A stretch of DNA of 64,000 nucleotides, taken from positions 8,280,501-8,344,500 of the forward strand of contig NZ_CP109434.1 in assembly GCF_036227105.1 (NCBI RefSeq), given 5' to 3'. The notes under the pieces are model-generated. The model was not told the DNA's origin. It searched no databases and was given only the letters and a program-made list of their open reading frames with translations. Source of the stretch: Amycolatopsis sp. NBC_01488 (GTDB lineage: Bacteria; Actinomycetota; Actinomycetes; Mycobacteriales; Pseudonocardiaceae). Positions 25,489 to 42,700 of this stretch are shown here, piece after piece (position 1 is the stretch's first letter; each line of letters starts with the position of its first letter). The translations under genes and the position numbers were made by a program.

Positions 25489-26715
25489 TCAGACGAGGAC
25501 TTCGGGCGGCGCCGGGTGCCCGAGGAAGGCGGTGGGGCTGGCGGTCAGGCCGTACGCGCCGGCCTGGAAGATCGCGATCAGGTCGCCGATCGCCGCACCC
25601 GGCAGGGAAACGCGGTCGCCGAGCAGGTCGAGCGGGGTGCACAGGCAGCCGACCACCGTGACCGTCTCTTCGGGACCGCCGGGTGCGGACGCGAGGGCGA
25701 GCGGGTAGTTGCGGCGGATGGCCTGGCCGAAGTTGCCGGACGCGGCCAGCTGGTGGTGCAGGCCGCCGTCGACGACGAGGAACGTCGTGCCGCGCGAGAC
25801 CTTCCGGTCGACCACGCGGGTGAGGTACACCCCGGCCTCCCCGACGAGGTAGCGGCCGAGCTCGATCACCACGCGCGCCTCGGGGAGCGCCGGCCGCAGC
25901 GAGACGTCCAGCAGCTTCGCCAGGTTCTCGCCGACCTCGTCGAGGTCCAGAGCGGTGTCGCGGGCGGTGTAGGGAATGCCGAAGCCGCCGCCCAGGTTCA
26001 CCGACCGCACCGGGCCGGGTGCCGCCTCCGCGAGCTGCAGCACGAGGTCAACGGTCGCGCGCTGGGCCTCGCAGAGGCTTTCGGCGCGCAGGTTTTGGGA
26101 GCCGGCGAAGACGTGGAAGCCCCGAAAATCGAGTCCCGCGGCGCCGACCTCGGCGAGCACGGCCGGCACGCGCTCGGCGTCGATGCCGAACTGCTGCGGA
26201 CCGCCGCCCAGACGCATGCCGGACCCGCGCACGGCGAAGTCGGGGTTCACCCGCAGCGCCACGCGCGGGGTCAGGCCGAGGCGGTCGCCGGCCTCCCGCA
26301 CGCGGGCCAGCTCGGTGGTGGACTCCAGTTCGACCGTGACCCCGGCGGCGACCGCGCGGGCCAGCTCGGCCGCGGTCTTGCCGGGCCCGGCGAAGCTGAT
26401 CCGCTCCGGCGGGACGGTCGTGTCGAGCGCCTGCCGCAGCTCACCGGCCGAAGCGACGTCGAGGCCGTCGACGAGGCCGCTGAGGTGGTGCAGCAGCGCG
26501 GGCATGGGGTTGGCCTTGACCGCGTAGCTCAGTTCGACGCCGTCGGGCAGCGCGTCCCGGACCCGCTCGACGCGGGTGGTGACGAGCGAGCGGTCGTAGG
26601 CGAAGAAGGGGGTGGTGCCGACCCGCGCCGCGAGCCGGTCCACGGGCACGCCGCCCACGGTGAGCACACCGCCGGCGCGGCCGAACGGCGCCGCGGCTTC
26701 CGTCGTGTTCGCCAT
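25489..26715 (-). CDS. PLP-dependent decarboxylase, fold type III (LysA/ornithine-decarboxylase family)
   Basis: 408 aa from ATG 26715, with GGAAAG just upstream. The alanine-racemase-like barrel holds PLP through the Lys in YAVKANPMPALL (about residue 68). Other motifs are GFHVFAGSQNL, VNLGGGFGIPY (phosphate-binding glycines), VVIELGRYLVGEAG and VVGCLCTPLDLLGD, whose Cys and Asp contribute to the substrate site. The FAGSQ and CxPxD wording matches the branch found with AMP ligase and ACP partners (for example the exosortase-A-associated set), not plain diaminopimelate decarboxylase. A free ACP and an AMP ligase exist at 57.8-59.6 kb, so it may decarboxylate an ACP-bound or free amino acid. 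It heads the operon with the SARP gene. Confidence 0.87.
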   Translation of the reverse strand: MANTTEAAAPFGRAGGVLTVGGVPVDRLAARVGTTPFFAYDRSLVTTRVERVRDALPDGVELSYAVKANPMPALLHHLSGLVDGLDVASAGELRQALDTTVPPERISFAGPGKTAAELARAVAAGVTVELESTTELARVREAGDRLGLTPRVALRVNPDFAVRGSGMRLGGGPQQFGIDAERVPAVLAEVGAAGLDFRGFHVFAGSQNLRAESLCEAQRATVDLVLQLAEAAPGPVRSVNLGGGFGIPYTARDTALDLDEVGENLAKLLDVSLRPALPEARVVIELGRYLVGEAGVYLTRVVDRKVSRGTTFLVVDGGLHHQLAASGNFGQAIRRNYPLALASAPGGPEETVTVVGCLCTPLDLLGDRVSLPGAAIGDLIAIFQAGAYGLTASPTAFLGHPAPPEVLV

Positions 26716-27188
26716 CGCTTTCCTTTTCTTCGAGCACGGGAAATAGCAACCGGAAAAGGCACCGCCGTCGGTTCCCGAGCGGTACGGGGACCACTGAAGC
26801 AACTACCCACCCACCCGGGCATGGGTAGTCCTCACCCAGATTCGGAGGCGGGGTGGGGAACGCGGCACCCAGGTGTACCTGCTGTGTCCGAGCGGTCACC
26901 GGAGTGACACCACCCAGGTCGGACCGTCACCACATTTTCGCAGGTCAACGCGATTGACCACACCGTTCGGCGCAGTCACCCACCCTCACTGCTCCAGGCG
27001 GGTGGCCCGCTCCGGTGGCAGCTTCCTGCCGTCGCCTGCCTGCCACCGCCGAACCGGGAAACACCCCTTGACGAACGGGGTGCGCAGCACGCACGATCGG
27101 AATCCACCGGCCCCCGGGTAATTTCCCGGAACCGTCAGCACCACGCGCATTCCCCGATTTCCGGATCCCTTCCGACGATGGGTGAACT
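26716..27188. promoter_or_regulatory. Divergent control region between decarboxylase-SARP and PKS operons
   Basis: 473 bp with no credible gene. Dyads seen: ACTACCCA/TGGGTAGT (26802-26809 and 26822-26829, 12-bp spacer), GTCAC-N4-GTGAC (26895-26908) and GGTCAA-N5-TTGACC (26943-26959). A promoter-like TTGACG (27068-27073) and CACGAT (27092-27097) with 18-bp spacing would start a transcript near 27104 for the PKS run. The SARP and the LuxR-type regulator of the cluster are natural candidates to bind here. Clear SARP heptamer direct repeats were not found by eye. Confidence 0.5.
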
Positions 27189-35303
<8,115 letters not shown>

Positions 35304-35331
35304 CCTTTTGCGAACGGATAGGGGTTCGGTT

Positions 35332-38300
35332 ATGACCGGCGAAGACAAGCTTCGCGACTACCTGAAGCGGGCGACGGTCGAGCTCGCGGGCGCGCGCAAG
35401 CGGCTCGCCGAGTACGAGGCCCGCGAGAGCGAGCCCATCGCCGTGATCGGCATGTCCTGCCGGTTCCCCGGCGCCCCGGACGTCGAATCGTATTGGAGGC
35501 TGCTCCGCGAGGGCCGTGCCGCCGAAATCGGCGACGTGCCAGCCGGCCGGTTCGACCCCGTGCCCGGCACCGGCCGTCGCGGTGCCTTCCTGTCCGAAGT
35601 GGACGGCTGGGACGCCGGGTTCTTCGGCTACGCCCCGCAGGAGGCGCTGCGGATGGACCCGCAGCAGCGGCTGCTGATGGAGCTGGCGTGGGAGGCGATG
35701 GACGACGCGGGCACCCCCGCGCCGCGGCTCAAGGGCAGCCGCACCGGCGTGCTCCTCGGGTTCTCCGACGCCTTCCAGTACGGCCAGGTGGAGGCGGAGC
35801 GCGAAGGCGCCGACGTGTACGCGGATCCGTACATGGGCCAGGGCAGCCTCGCCAGCGTCGTCGCCGGGCGGCTCGCGTACCACTTCGACCTGCACGGCCC
35901 GGCGTTCTCGCTGGACACCGCGTGCTCGTCGACGCTGGTCGCCGTGCACCTCGCGGCCCGCGCGCTGCGGACGGGTGAGTGCGACTACGCGCTCGCCGGC
36001 GGCGGATTCCTGACACTGCACCCGTTCCTGTACGTCTACAGCAGCCGCAACGCGCTGCTGTCGCCCACCGACCGCTGCCACACGTTCGACACGAGCGCCG
36101 ACGGTTACATGATGGGCGAGGGCGGCGGGATGGTGGTGCTGGCGCGGCTGTCCGACGCCCTGCGCGACGGCCACCGGATCCGCGCGGTGATCCGCGGGTC
36201 GGCGGTGAACCAGGACGGCCGCAGCAACGGCCTGACCGCCCCCAACCGCGGTGCCCAGGTCGACGTGATCCGCCGGGCCCTTTTTGACGCCGGTGCTGCA
36301 CCGGACGACGTCGACTTCCTGGAGGCGCACGGCTCGGGCACCCCGCTCGGGGACGAGATCGAACTGGGCGCGCTCGGCGACGTGTTCGGCGGGCGTCCCG
36401 CGGGCCGGCCGCTCACGGTCGGGGCGGTGAAGACCAACATCGGCCACACCCACACCGCGGCCGGCATCGCCGGGCTGATCAAGACGGTGCTGGTGCTGGA
36501 GAACGGCGAGGTGCCGCCGAACCTGCACATGAGCGATCCCGCCGAGCAGGTGCTGGCGAACTCGACGGTACGGCCCGCGACGGGGCTGGCTCCGCTGCCG
36601 GACCACGGCCGCCCGGCGGTGGCCGGGGTCAGCTCGTTCGGCTGGTCCGGGACCAACGCCCACCTGGTCCTGGAGGCCGCACCCCCGGCCGAGGCCCGGA
36701 CGGTGGTTTCGCAGGAGACGGCCGAGTTGATCCCGGTCTCGGCTGCCTCGGAAGCCGCGCTGCGCGCACACCTCGCCCGGTTGGGGCAGGTCGCCAGTGA
36801 TGCCTCTCCAGTCACGAGTGGTGCCCGGCTGATCACGAGTGATGCCCCTCCAGTCACGAGTGATGCCCCGCCAAGCACGAGTAGTGCCTCGGCCACGGGC
36901 CTGACCCTGGCCGACCTGGCACACACCCTGCGCGAAGGCCGCGCGCACCTGGACCACCGCCGGGCCGTGGTGGCCACCAGCGTCGAAGATGCCGCACGGC
37001 AGCTGGCTTCCGCCGCGCACGCCCCGGGCGTGCACCGCAAGCCCGGCGCGCCGAAGGTCGCCTTCCTGCTGCCCGGCGTCGGGGACCAGTACCGCGGCCT
37101 GGCCACTCAGCTCTACCGCGACGAGCCCGCCTTCGCGCGGGCCGTCGACGAATGCTGCACGATCGCCGCCGACCGCTGCGAAATAGACCTCAAGGGCGCC
37201 TTCTTCGCGGAGCCGATCGCCGCCGCCGCGCCGTCGTTCTTCGGGGCCGGGCCCGTCGACGAGCTGCTCGACCGAGCCGAGGTCGCGCACCCGCTCCTCT
37301 TCACCGTCGAGTACGCGCTGGCTCAACTGCTCGCGGACCGGGGCGTCAAGCCTGACCTGCTCGTCGGCTACAGCCTCGGCGAATACGTCGCCGCCTGCCT
37401 CGCGGGGGTCTTCACCCTCGCCGACGCCCTGCACGTGGTCACCGGCCGGGCGCGGCTGATCGGGCGGGCGCCGGCCGGGCGCATGCTCGCCGTCGCCGCC
37501 TCCGCAGACCAGGTCGCCGCCGCGCTCGGGGCGTCCAAAACAGACGTCGCCGCGCTCAACGGCCCGCAGATGACCGTCCTCAGTGGATCGCCCGAGGAGG
37601 TCGAAACCGCGGCCGCGCAGCTGAAAGCCGCCGGGCTCGCCGCGCGGGCGCTGCGCTCAGCGCACCCCTTCCACTCCACGCTGCTGGAACCCGCCCGCGC
37701 GGAGCTGGCCGCGCTGGTCGCCTCGGTGCCCAGGCAGACGCCGCGGATCCCGATCGTGTCGAACGCGACCGGCACCGTCCTCACCGACGCCGAAGCCGTC
37801 GACCCGGAGTACTGGGCCGGCCACCTGTGCCGCCCGGTGAGGTTCGCCGACGGCGTGCGGCACTGCGCCGGCGAAGACGTCGACGCCTACGTCGAACTCG
37901 GCCCGGGCCAGACGCTCGGCGGTCTCGTCCGCCAGAACCTCACCGGCGACCGGCGGCCCGCCGTGCTCGGCACCCTTCCCGCGCCCTGGCCCGCCGAGAA
38001 CCGCCCGGCCGAAGGCACCGCACTGCTGGAGACCCTCGCCCGGCTGTGGGAACTCGGCGTGACCGTGCACTTCGAAGCACGGCCAAGTGGCGGCCGGACG
38101 GTGTCCCTGCCCGGCTACCCGTTCCAGCGCACCAAGTTCTGGCCCCAGGCAACGCGGAAAGCACCCGAACCGGTCGAAGAAGCAGGACGGCTCTACGTGC
38201 CGGTGTGGCGCCTCGACCCCACGCGCCCCACGACCACCCCGCACGGCTCGCTGATCACCACGAACGGCGAACTCGCCACGCTGGCCGCGAAAGCGGGCAT

Positions 38301-39777
38301 GACCGTCGGCACCGACCCGGCGAAGCTGCCCCAGCCGGTGCACGTCGTCCACGACGGCGGGTTCGACGACCTCCTGCGGACCGTCCAGGCCCTGGAAGGC
38401 CACGACGTCCGCCTGCTCACCGTCACCACCGGCGCGGCCGAGATCACCGGCGGCGACCTGACCGACCCCGACGCCGCCGGGGTGCACGGCCTCGGCCGCG
38501 GCGTCCGTGCCGAGTACCCGGGCCTGCGGTGGCGGGGTGTCGACGTCGAACCCGGCACTCCGGCCACCCACCTGCTCGACGAACTCGCCCGGCCCTGGAC
38601 CGACGACGCCGCACCAGAACCGGTGCTCGCAGGCTGGCGCGGCGGACGCCGACGCCTCCAGGAGTACACCGAGATCACCCTCGACGAGGTCACCCCGGAC
38701 TGGGGCGGCACGCACGTGATCACCGGCGGCACCCGTGGCCTCGGCATGATCGTCGCGAAGCACCTCGTCCGCCACGGCGCCCGCAAGCTCGCCCTCATCA
38801 GCCGCACCGGCGAGGCCGACGAGAGCGACCTCGCGGACCTGAAGGCCGAGGTGCTGCTGCTGACCGCCGACGCGGGCGTCCCGGAGCAGCTGCGGGCGGC
38901 GCTGGCCGAGGCCAGAAGGCAGTTCGGCGACCTCGACTCGATCGTGCACGCCGCGGGGCTGCCCGGCGGCGGGCTCGCACAGCGCCGCACCGCCGAGGAC
39001 ATGCACCGCACGCTCGCCCCGAAGGTTCAAGCGGTCCGCCCGCTCCTGGAAGCGCGGCCCCGGCGCCTGGTCCTGTTCTCCTCGATCGTCACGGTCGTCG
39101 GCGGAATCGGCGAAGCCGACTACTGCGCGGCCAACAGCGTCCTCGACGCGCACGGCGCCGCATTGTCCACAGAGGACACTCAAGTGGTCACCGTCGCATG
39201 GGGACACTGGCAGCACGACGCCTGGGCCGACGCCGCCACCGGCGAAGCCCGCCTCGCCTACCGGCGCCGCTACGGCTTCACCGCCGAAGCCGGCTGTGCG
39301 CTGCTCGACCAGCTCGTCGGAAACGGCGTTCGCGGCACCGTCGTGGCCCTGCGCCAGGACCTGCCGACCGCCCGGCGCGAGCTGGCCGCGCTCAACGACC
39401 TCGGCGGGCTCCTCGAAGCGGCGCCGACGCCGAAGTCGCGGTACCCGCGGCCGCCGTTGCGCACCGAGTACGCCGCCCCGCGCGGCGAGCTGGAGACCGA
39501 CATCGCCGGCGTCTGGGGCGAGTTCCTCGGCATCGACGCGGTGGGCGTGCACGACCCGTTCTTCGACCTCGGCGGCAATTCGCTGGTCGGCATGGCCATG
39601 GTGGCGGCGCTGGAGAAGCGCCTCGGCCGCCGGATCGCCCCCGCCGTCCTCTTCGGCCACCCCACCGTGGCCGCCTTCGCCGCCGCACTGACCGACACCG
39701 ACTCCCCCGCCCCGCGGGCGGCCACCACCGGATCCGCGCGGGGCCAGCGCCGCCGCCTGGCCGGCACCCGGAAATGA
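35332..39777 (+). CDS. Type I PKS module 2: KS-AT-KR-ACP
   Basis: 1481 aa from ATG 35332, 28 bp after the first PKS. Residues 1-35 (EDKLRDYLKRATVELAGARK) are an N-terminal coiled-coil docking domain that should pair with the upstream C-terminus. KS: active Cys198 in DTACSSTLVAVH, His333 in EAHGSGTPLGD (HGSGT rather than HGTGT) and a NIGHTHTAAG motif. AT3 (from ~576): nucleophile Ser681 in GYSLGEYVAA, with Tyr for the common His, and HPFH (778-781). KR: TGGTRGLG (~1131), Ser1251, Tyr1264; no DH or ER, so a hydroxyl should remain. ACP Ser1417 in GGNSL. Residues 488-521 are made by a 21-bp repeat. The C-terminus ends in a basic tail (RRRLAGTRK) with no docking helix. AT3 is a candidate for the oxygenated extender, but this is a guess. 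Confidence 0.93.
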   Translation: MTGEDKLRDYLKRATVELAGARKRLAEYEARESEPIAVIGMSCRFPGAPDVESYWRLLREGRAAEIGDVPAGRFDPVPGTGRRGAFLSEVDGWDAGFFGYAPQEALRMDPQQRLLMELAWEAMDDAGTPAPRLKGSRTGVLLGFSDAFQYGQVEAEREGADVYADPYMGQGSLASVVAGRLAYHFDLHGPAFSLDTACSSTLVAVHLAARALRTGECDYALAGGGFLTLHPFLYVYSSRNALLSPTDRCHTFDTSADGYMMGEGGGMVVLARLSDALRDGHRIRAVIRGSAVNQDGRSNGLTAPNRGAQVDVIRRALFDAGAAPDDVDFLEAHGSGTPLGDEIELGALGDVFGGRPAGRPLTVGAVKTNIGHTHTAAGIAGLIKTVLVLENGEVPPNLHMSDPAEQVLANSTVRPATGLAPLPDHGRPAVAGVSSFGWSGTNAHLVLEAAPPAEARTVVSQETAELIPVSAASEAALRAHLARLGQVASDASPVTSGARLITSDAPPVTSDAPPSTSSASATGLTLADLAHTLREGRAHLDHRRAVVATSVEDAARQLASAAHAPGVHRKPGAPKVAFLLPGVGDQYRGLATQLYRDEPAFARAVDECCTIAADRCEIDLKGAFFAEPIAAAAPSFFGAGPVDELLDRAEVAHPLLFTVEYALAQLLADRGVKPDLLVGYSLGEYVAACLAGVFTLADALHVVTGRARLIGRAPAGRMLAVAASADQVAAALGASKTDVAALNGPQMTVLSGSPEEVETAAAQLKAAGLAARALRSAHPFHSTLLEPARAELAALVASVPRQTPRIPIVSNATGTVLTDAEAVDPEYWAGHLCRPVRFADGVRHCAGEDVDAYVELGPGQTLGGLVRQNLTGDRRPAVLGTLPAPWPAENRPAEGTALLETLARLWELGVTVHFEARPSGGRTVSLPGYPFQRTKFWPQATRKAPEPVEEAGRLYVPVWRLDPTRPTTTPHGSLITTNGELATLAAKAGMTVGTDPAKLPQPVHVVHDGGFDDLLRTVQALEGHDVRLLTVTTGAAEITGGDLTDPDAAGVHGLGRGVRAEYPGLRWRGVDVEPGTPATHLLDELARPWTDDAAPEPVLAGWRGGRRRLQEYTEITLDEVTPDWGGTHVITGGTRGLGMIVAKHLVRHGARKLALISRTGEADESDLADLKAEVLLLTADAGVPEQLRAALAEARRQFGDLDSIVHAAGLPGGGLAQRRTAEDMHRTLAPKVQAVRPLLEARPRRLVLFSSIVTVVGGIGEADYCAANSVLDAHGAALSTEDTQVVTVAWGHWQHDAWADAATGEARLAYRRRYGFTAEAGCALLDQLVGNGVRGTVVALRQDLPTARRELAALNDLGGLLEAAPTPKSRYPRPPLRTEYAAPRGELETDIAGVWGEFLGIDAVGVHDPFFDLGGNSLVGMAMVAALEKRLGRRIAPAVLFGHPTVAAFAAALTDTDSPAPRAATTGSARGQRRRLAGTRK
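36796..36894 (+). repeat. 21-bp tandem repeat encoding heptapeptides in the module 2 KS-AT linker
   Basis: The unit AGTGATGCCCCTCCAGTCAC(G), 21 bp, recurs 4.7 times with variation and encodes SDASPVT, SGARLIT, SDAPPVT, SDAPPST and SSASA. The same DNA unit (GATGCCCCTCC followed by TCACGAG-like sequence) makes up the non-coding array at 52814-53000. A period divisible by three lets it sit in frame. Confidence 0.85.
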
Positions 39778-39784
39778 GGACACC

Positions 39785-42700
39785 GTGACCGACACCAGCA
39801 GCGAGCTCTCCCCCACGGACATCGCCGTGGTCGGCATGGCCGGCCGCTTCCCGGGCGCCGACGACGTCGGCGCGCTCTGGGAGACCGTCCGCGCCGGCCG
39901 CTCCGGCATCACCCGCTTCACCGACGAGCAGCTGCTCGCCGCGGGCGTGCCCGCCGACCGGCTCGGCGACCCCGCCTACGTCAAGGCCGGCGCCGTCGTC
40001 ACCGGCGTCGAGGAGTTCGACGCGGGCTTCTTCGGGATCAACCCGAAGGAGGCCCAGATCCTCGACCCGCAGCACCGGCTCTTCCTGGAGCACAGCCAGC
40101 ACGCCCTGGAAGACGCGGCGTGCGATCCGGCCCGGTTCGACGGCGCGATCGGGGTGTTCGCGGGCTGCGCGTGGAGCACCTACCTGACCCACAACCTGAC
40201 CCCGGCGAACGCGGCCCGGGACCTGGGCGAGATCGCCATCGCCCTCGGCAACGACAAGGACACCCTGGCCACCCGGGTCTCGCACACCCTCGGCCTGTCC
40301 GGCCCCGCGTTCAGCATCCAGAGCGCGTGCTCGACGTCGCTGGTCGCGGTGTGCGTCGCGGCGAGCAGCCTGGCGAACTTCGAATGCGACGTCGCGCTCG
40401 CGGGCGGGGTGTCGATCGGCGTGCCGCACCGCGTCGGCTACCTCTACCAGCAGGGCGGCATCGCGCCGCCGGACGGCGAGTGCCGCGCGTTCGACGCCGC
40501 GGGCCTGGGCGCGCCGCTTGGCGGCGGTGTCGGCGTGGTCGCACTGCGCCGGCTGGAAGACGCGCTCGCCGACGGCGACCGGGTGTACGCGGTCCTGCGT
40601 GGCTGGGCGGTCAACAACGACGCCGGCCGCAAGGTCGGCTTCACCGCGCCCGGCGTCGAGGGGCAGGCCACGGTGATCGACGAGGCGCTCGCCGCCGCCG
40701 GGCTGGAGCCGTCGGACATCGGGTACGTCGAGGCGCACGGCACCGGCACCGCGCTCGGCGACGCCGCCGAGATCGCCGCGCTGCAGCAGGTCTTCGCGGG
40801 CGAGTCGCTGCGGATCGGTTCGGTGAAGACCAACGTCGGGCACCTCGACCGCGCCGCCGGCGTGACGAACCTGATCAAGGCCGCGCTCGCGCTGCACCAC
40901 GAGGAGATCCCGCCGACGCGCAACCTGGGCACGCCCAATCCGCAGCTCACCGCGGGCGGCGCCGAGCTGACCGTGGTCACCGAGCGCACGCCGTGGCCGC
41001 GCACGGACACCCCGCGCCGCGCCGGGGTCAGCGCGTTCGGCATCGGCGGCACGAACGCCCACGTCGTGCTGGAGGAGGCGCCGCTGCCCGTGCCGGCCAC
41101 CGCGTCGGCCGGGCCGGAGCTGCTGGTGTGGTCGGCCCGTTCGGCCGCCGCCGCCGACGCGGCCACCGCGAACCTCGCCGCCCACCTGGAAACCTCCGGC
41201 GACGCGCTCGCCGACGTCGCCCACACGCTCCAAAGTGGACGGACGACGTTCGGGCACCGGCGGATGCTGGTCGCCGGTTCGGCTCCCGAGGCGGCGCATT
41301 CTCTGCGCGAGGGCACGGTGTCGGCGTCGAGCGACGCCGGCACCGGCCGCCGCGTCGGGTTCCTCATCGCGGGCACCGGCGAGCAGTACCCGGGGCTGGC
41401 CGCCGAGCTGTACGAGTCGTCGCCCGTGTTCCGGGCCGAGCTGGACCGCTGCCGAGCGCTGCTGGACACGTCCGTTCTGGACGAGATGCTCGGTTCGCGC
41501 GAGGGGTCGGGCGGGTTGGCCGCGCTGCTGGGCCGCGCCGGCGGCGGCGACCGCGCGGGCGACCGCACCGATGTGCTGCACCCGGCGTTGTTCGCCGTCG
41601 AGTACGCGCTGGCGCAGCTGGTGCGTTCGTGGGGTGTCGAGCCTTCGGTGCTGGTCGGCTACAGCCTCGGCGAGTACGTGGCCGCGTGCCTGGCCGGCGT
41701 GCTGTCGCTGGAGGACGCCTTGGCGCTGGTGGCGCACCGGGCGAAGCTGATCGCCGCGCTGCCTGGCGGAGCGATGGCGGCGGTACCGCTGCCCGAAGAC
41801 GTCGTGCGTGCCCGGATCGCGGGCACCGACCTCGACATCGCGGCGCTGAACGGGCCGCAGCTGACCGTCGTGTCCGGCACTTTGGCGGCGATCGAGGCTC
41901 TGCGCGCGTCGCTGGGTGACGTGCCGTGCCGTCCGCTCGCGACCACACACGCCTTCCACTCCCGGCAGCTCGCCGGTCTGCGCGACGAGCTGACCGCGTG
42001 GGTCGCCGCGAACGTGACGCTTTCCGCGCCGGTGATCCCGTACGTCTCCAACGTGACCGGCGAGCTGGTCACCGACGCGCCCGACCCGGCGTACTGGGCC
42101 GAGCACCTGTGCGCCCCGGTCCGGTTCGACGACGCGCTGGCCACCGTGCTCGCCGACGAGGACACGGTGCTGCTGGAACTGGGCCCGGGCCGGTCGCTGG
42201 GCGCGATGGTGCGCGGGCACCGGGCGTGCGCGCCGAAGCGCTGGGCGTCGGTGATCCCGACGCTGCCCGGCGCCGACGACCCGGTTCCGGCGGCCACGGC
42301 GCTGGCCGAAGCGGCCGGACGGCTGTGGCTCGCCGGGGTGGACCTCGACTGGGCGGCAGTTCGCGGCGGCCGCGGCGCGCGGCGCGTGGGCCTGCCGGGC
42401 TACCCGTTCCAGCGTGAGCGGTACTGGATCGACGCGCCCGGGACCGCCGCCCCGGAGATCCCGCGGCTCACCGCGGAACCCGACGGGCACGTGCAGCTGC
42501 TGACGCCGTCGTGGCGGCCGGAACCGGTGCCCGCGGCCGGGACCGCCGGCCGGGTCGCGATCCTGCCGGACTCCGGTGGCGTCGCCGCGGCGTTGACCGC
42601 GCTGCTCGGTGGAGTGGTCCCTCTGGCTGAAGCGGACACGGTGGTCGACCTGTCGGTGCTGGACGTCGACGACGACGTGGCGGCGGTGCGCGCGGTGTCG

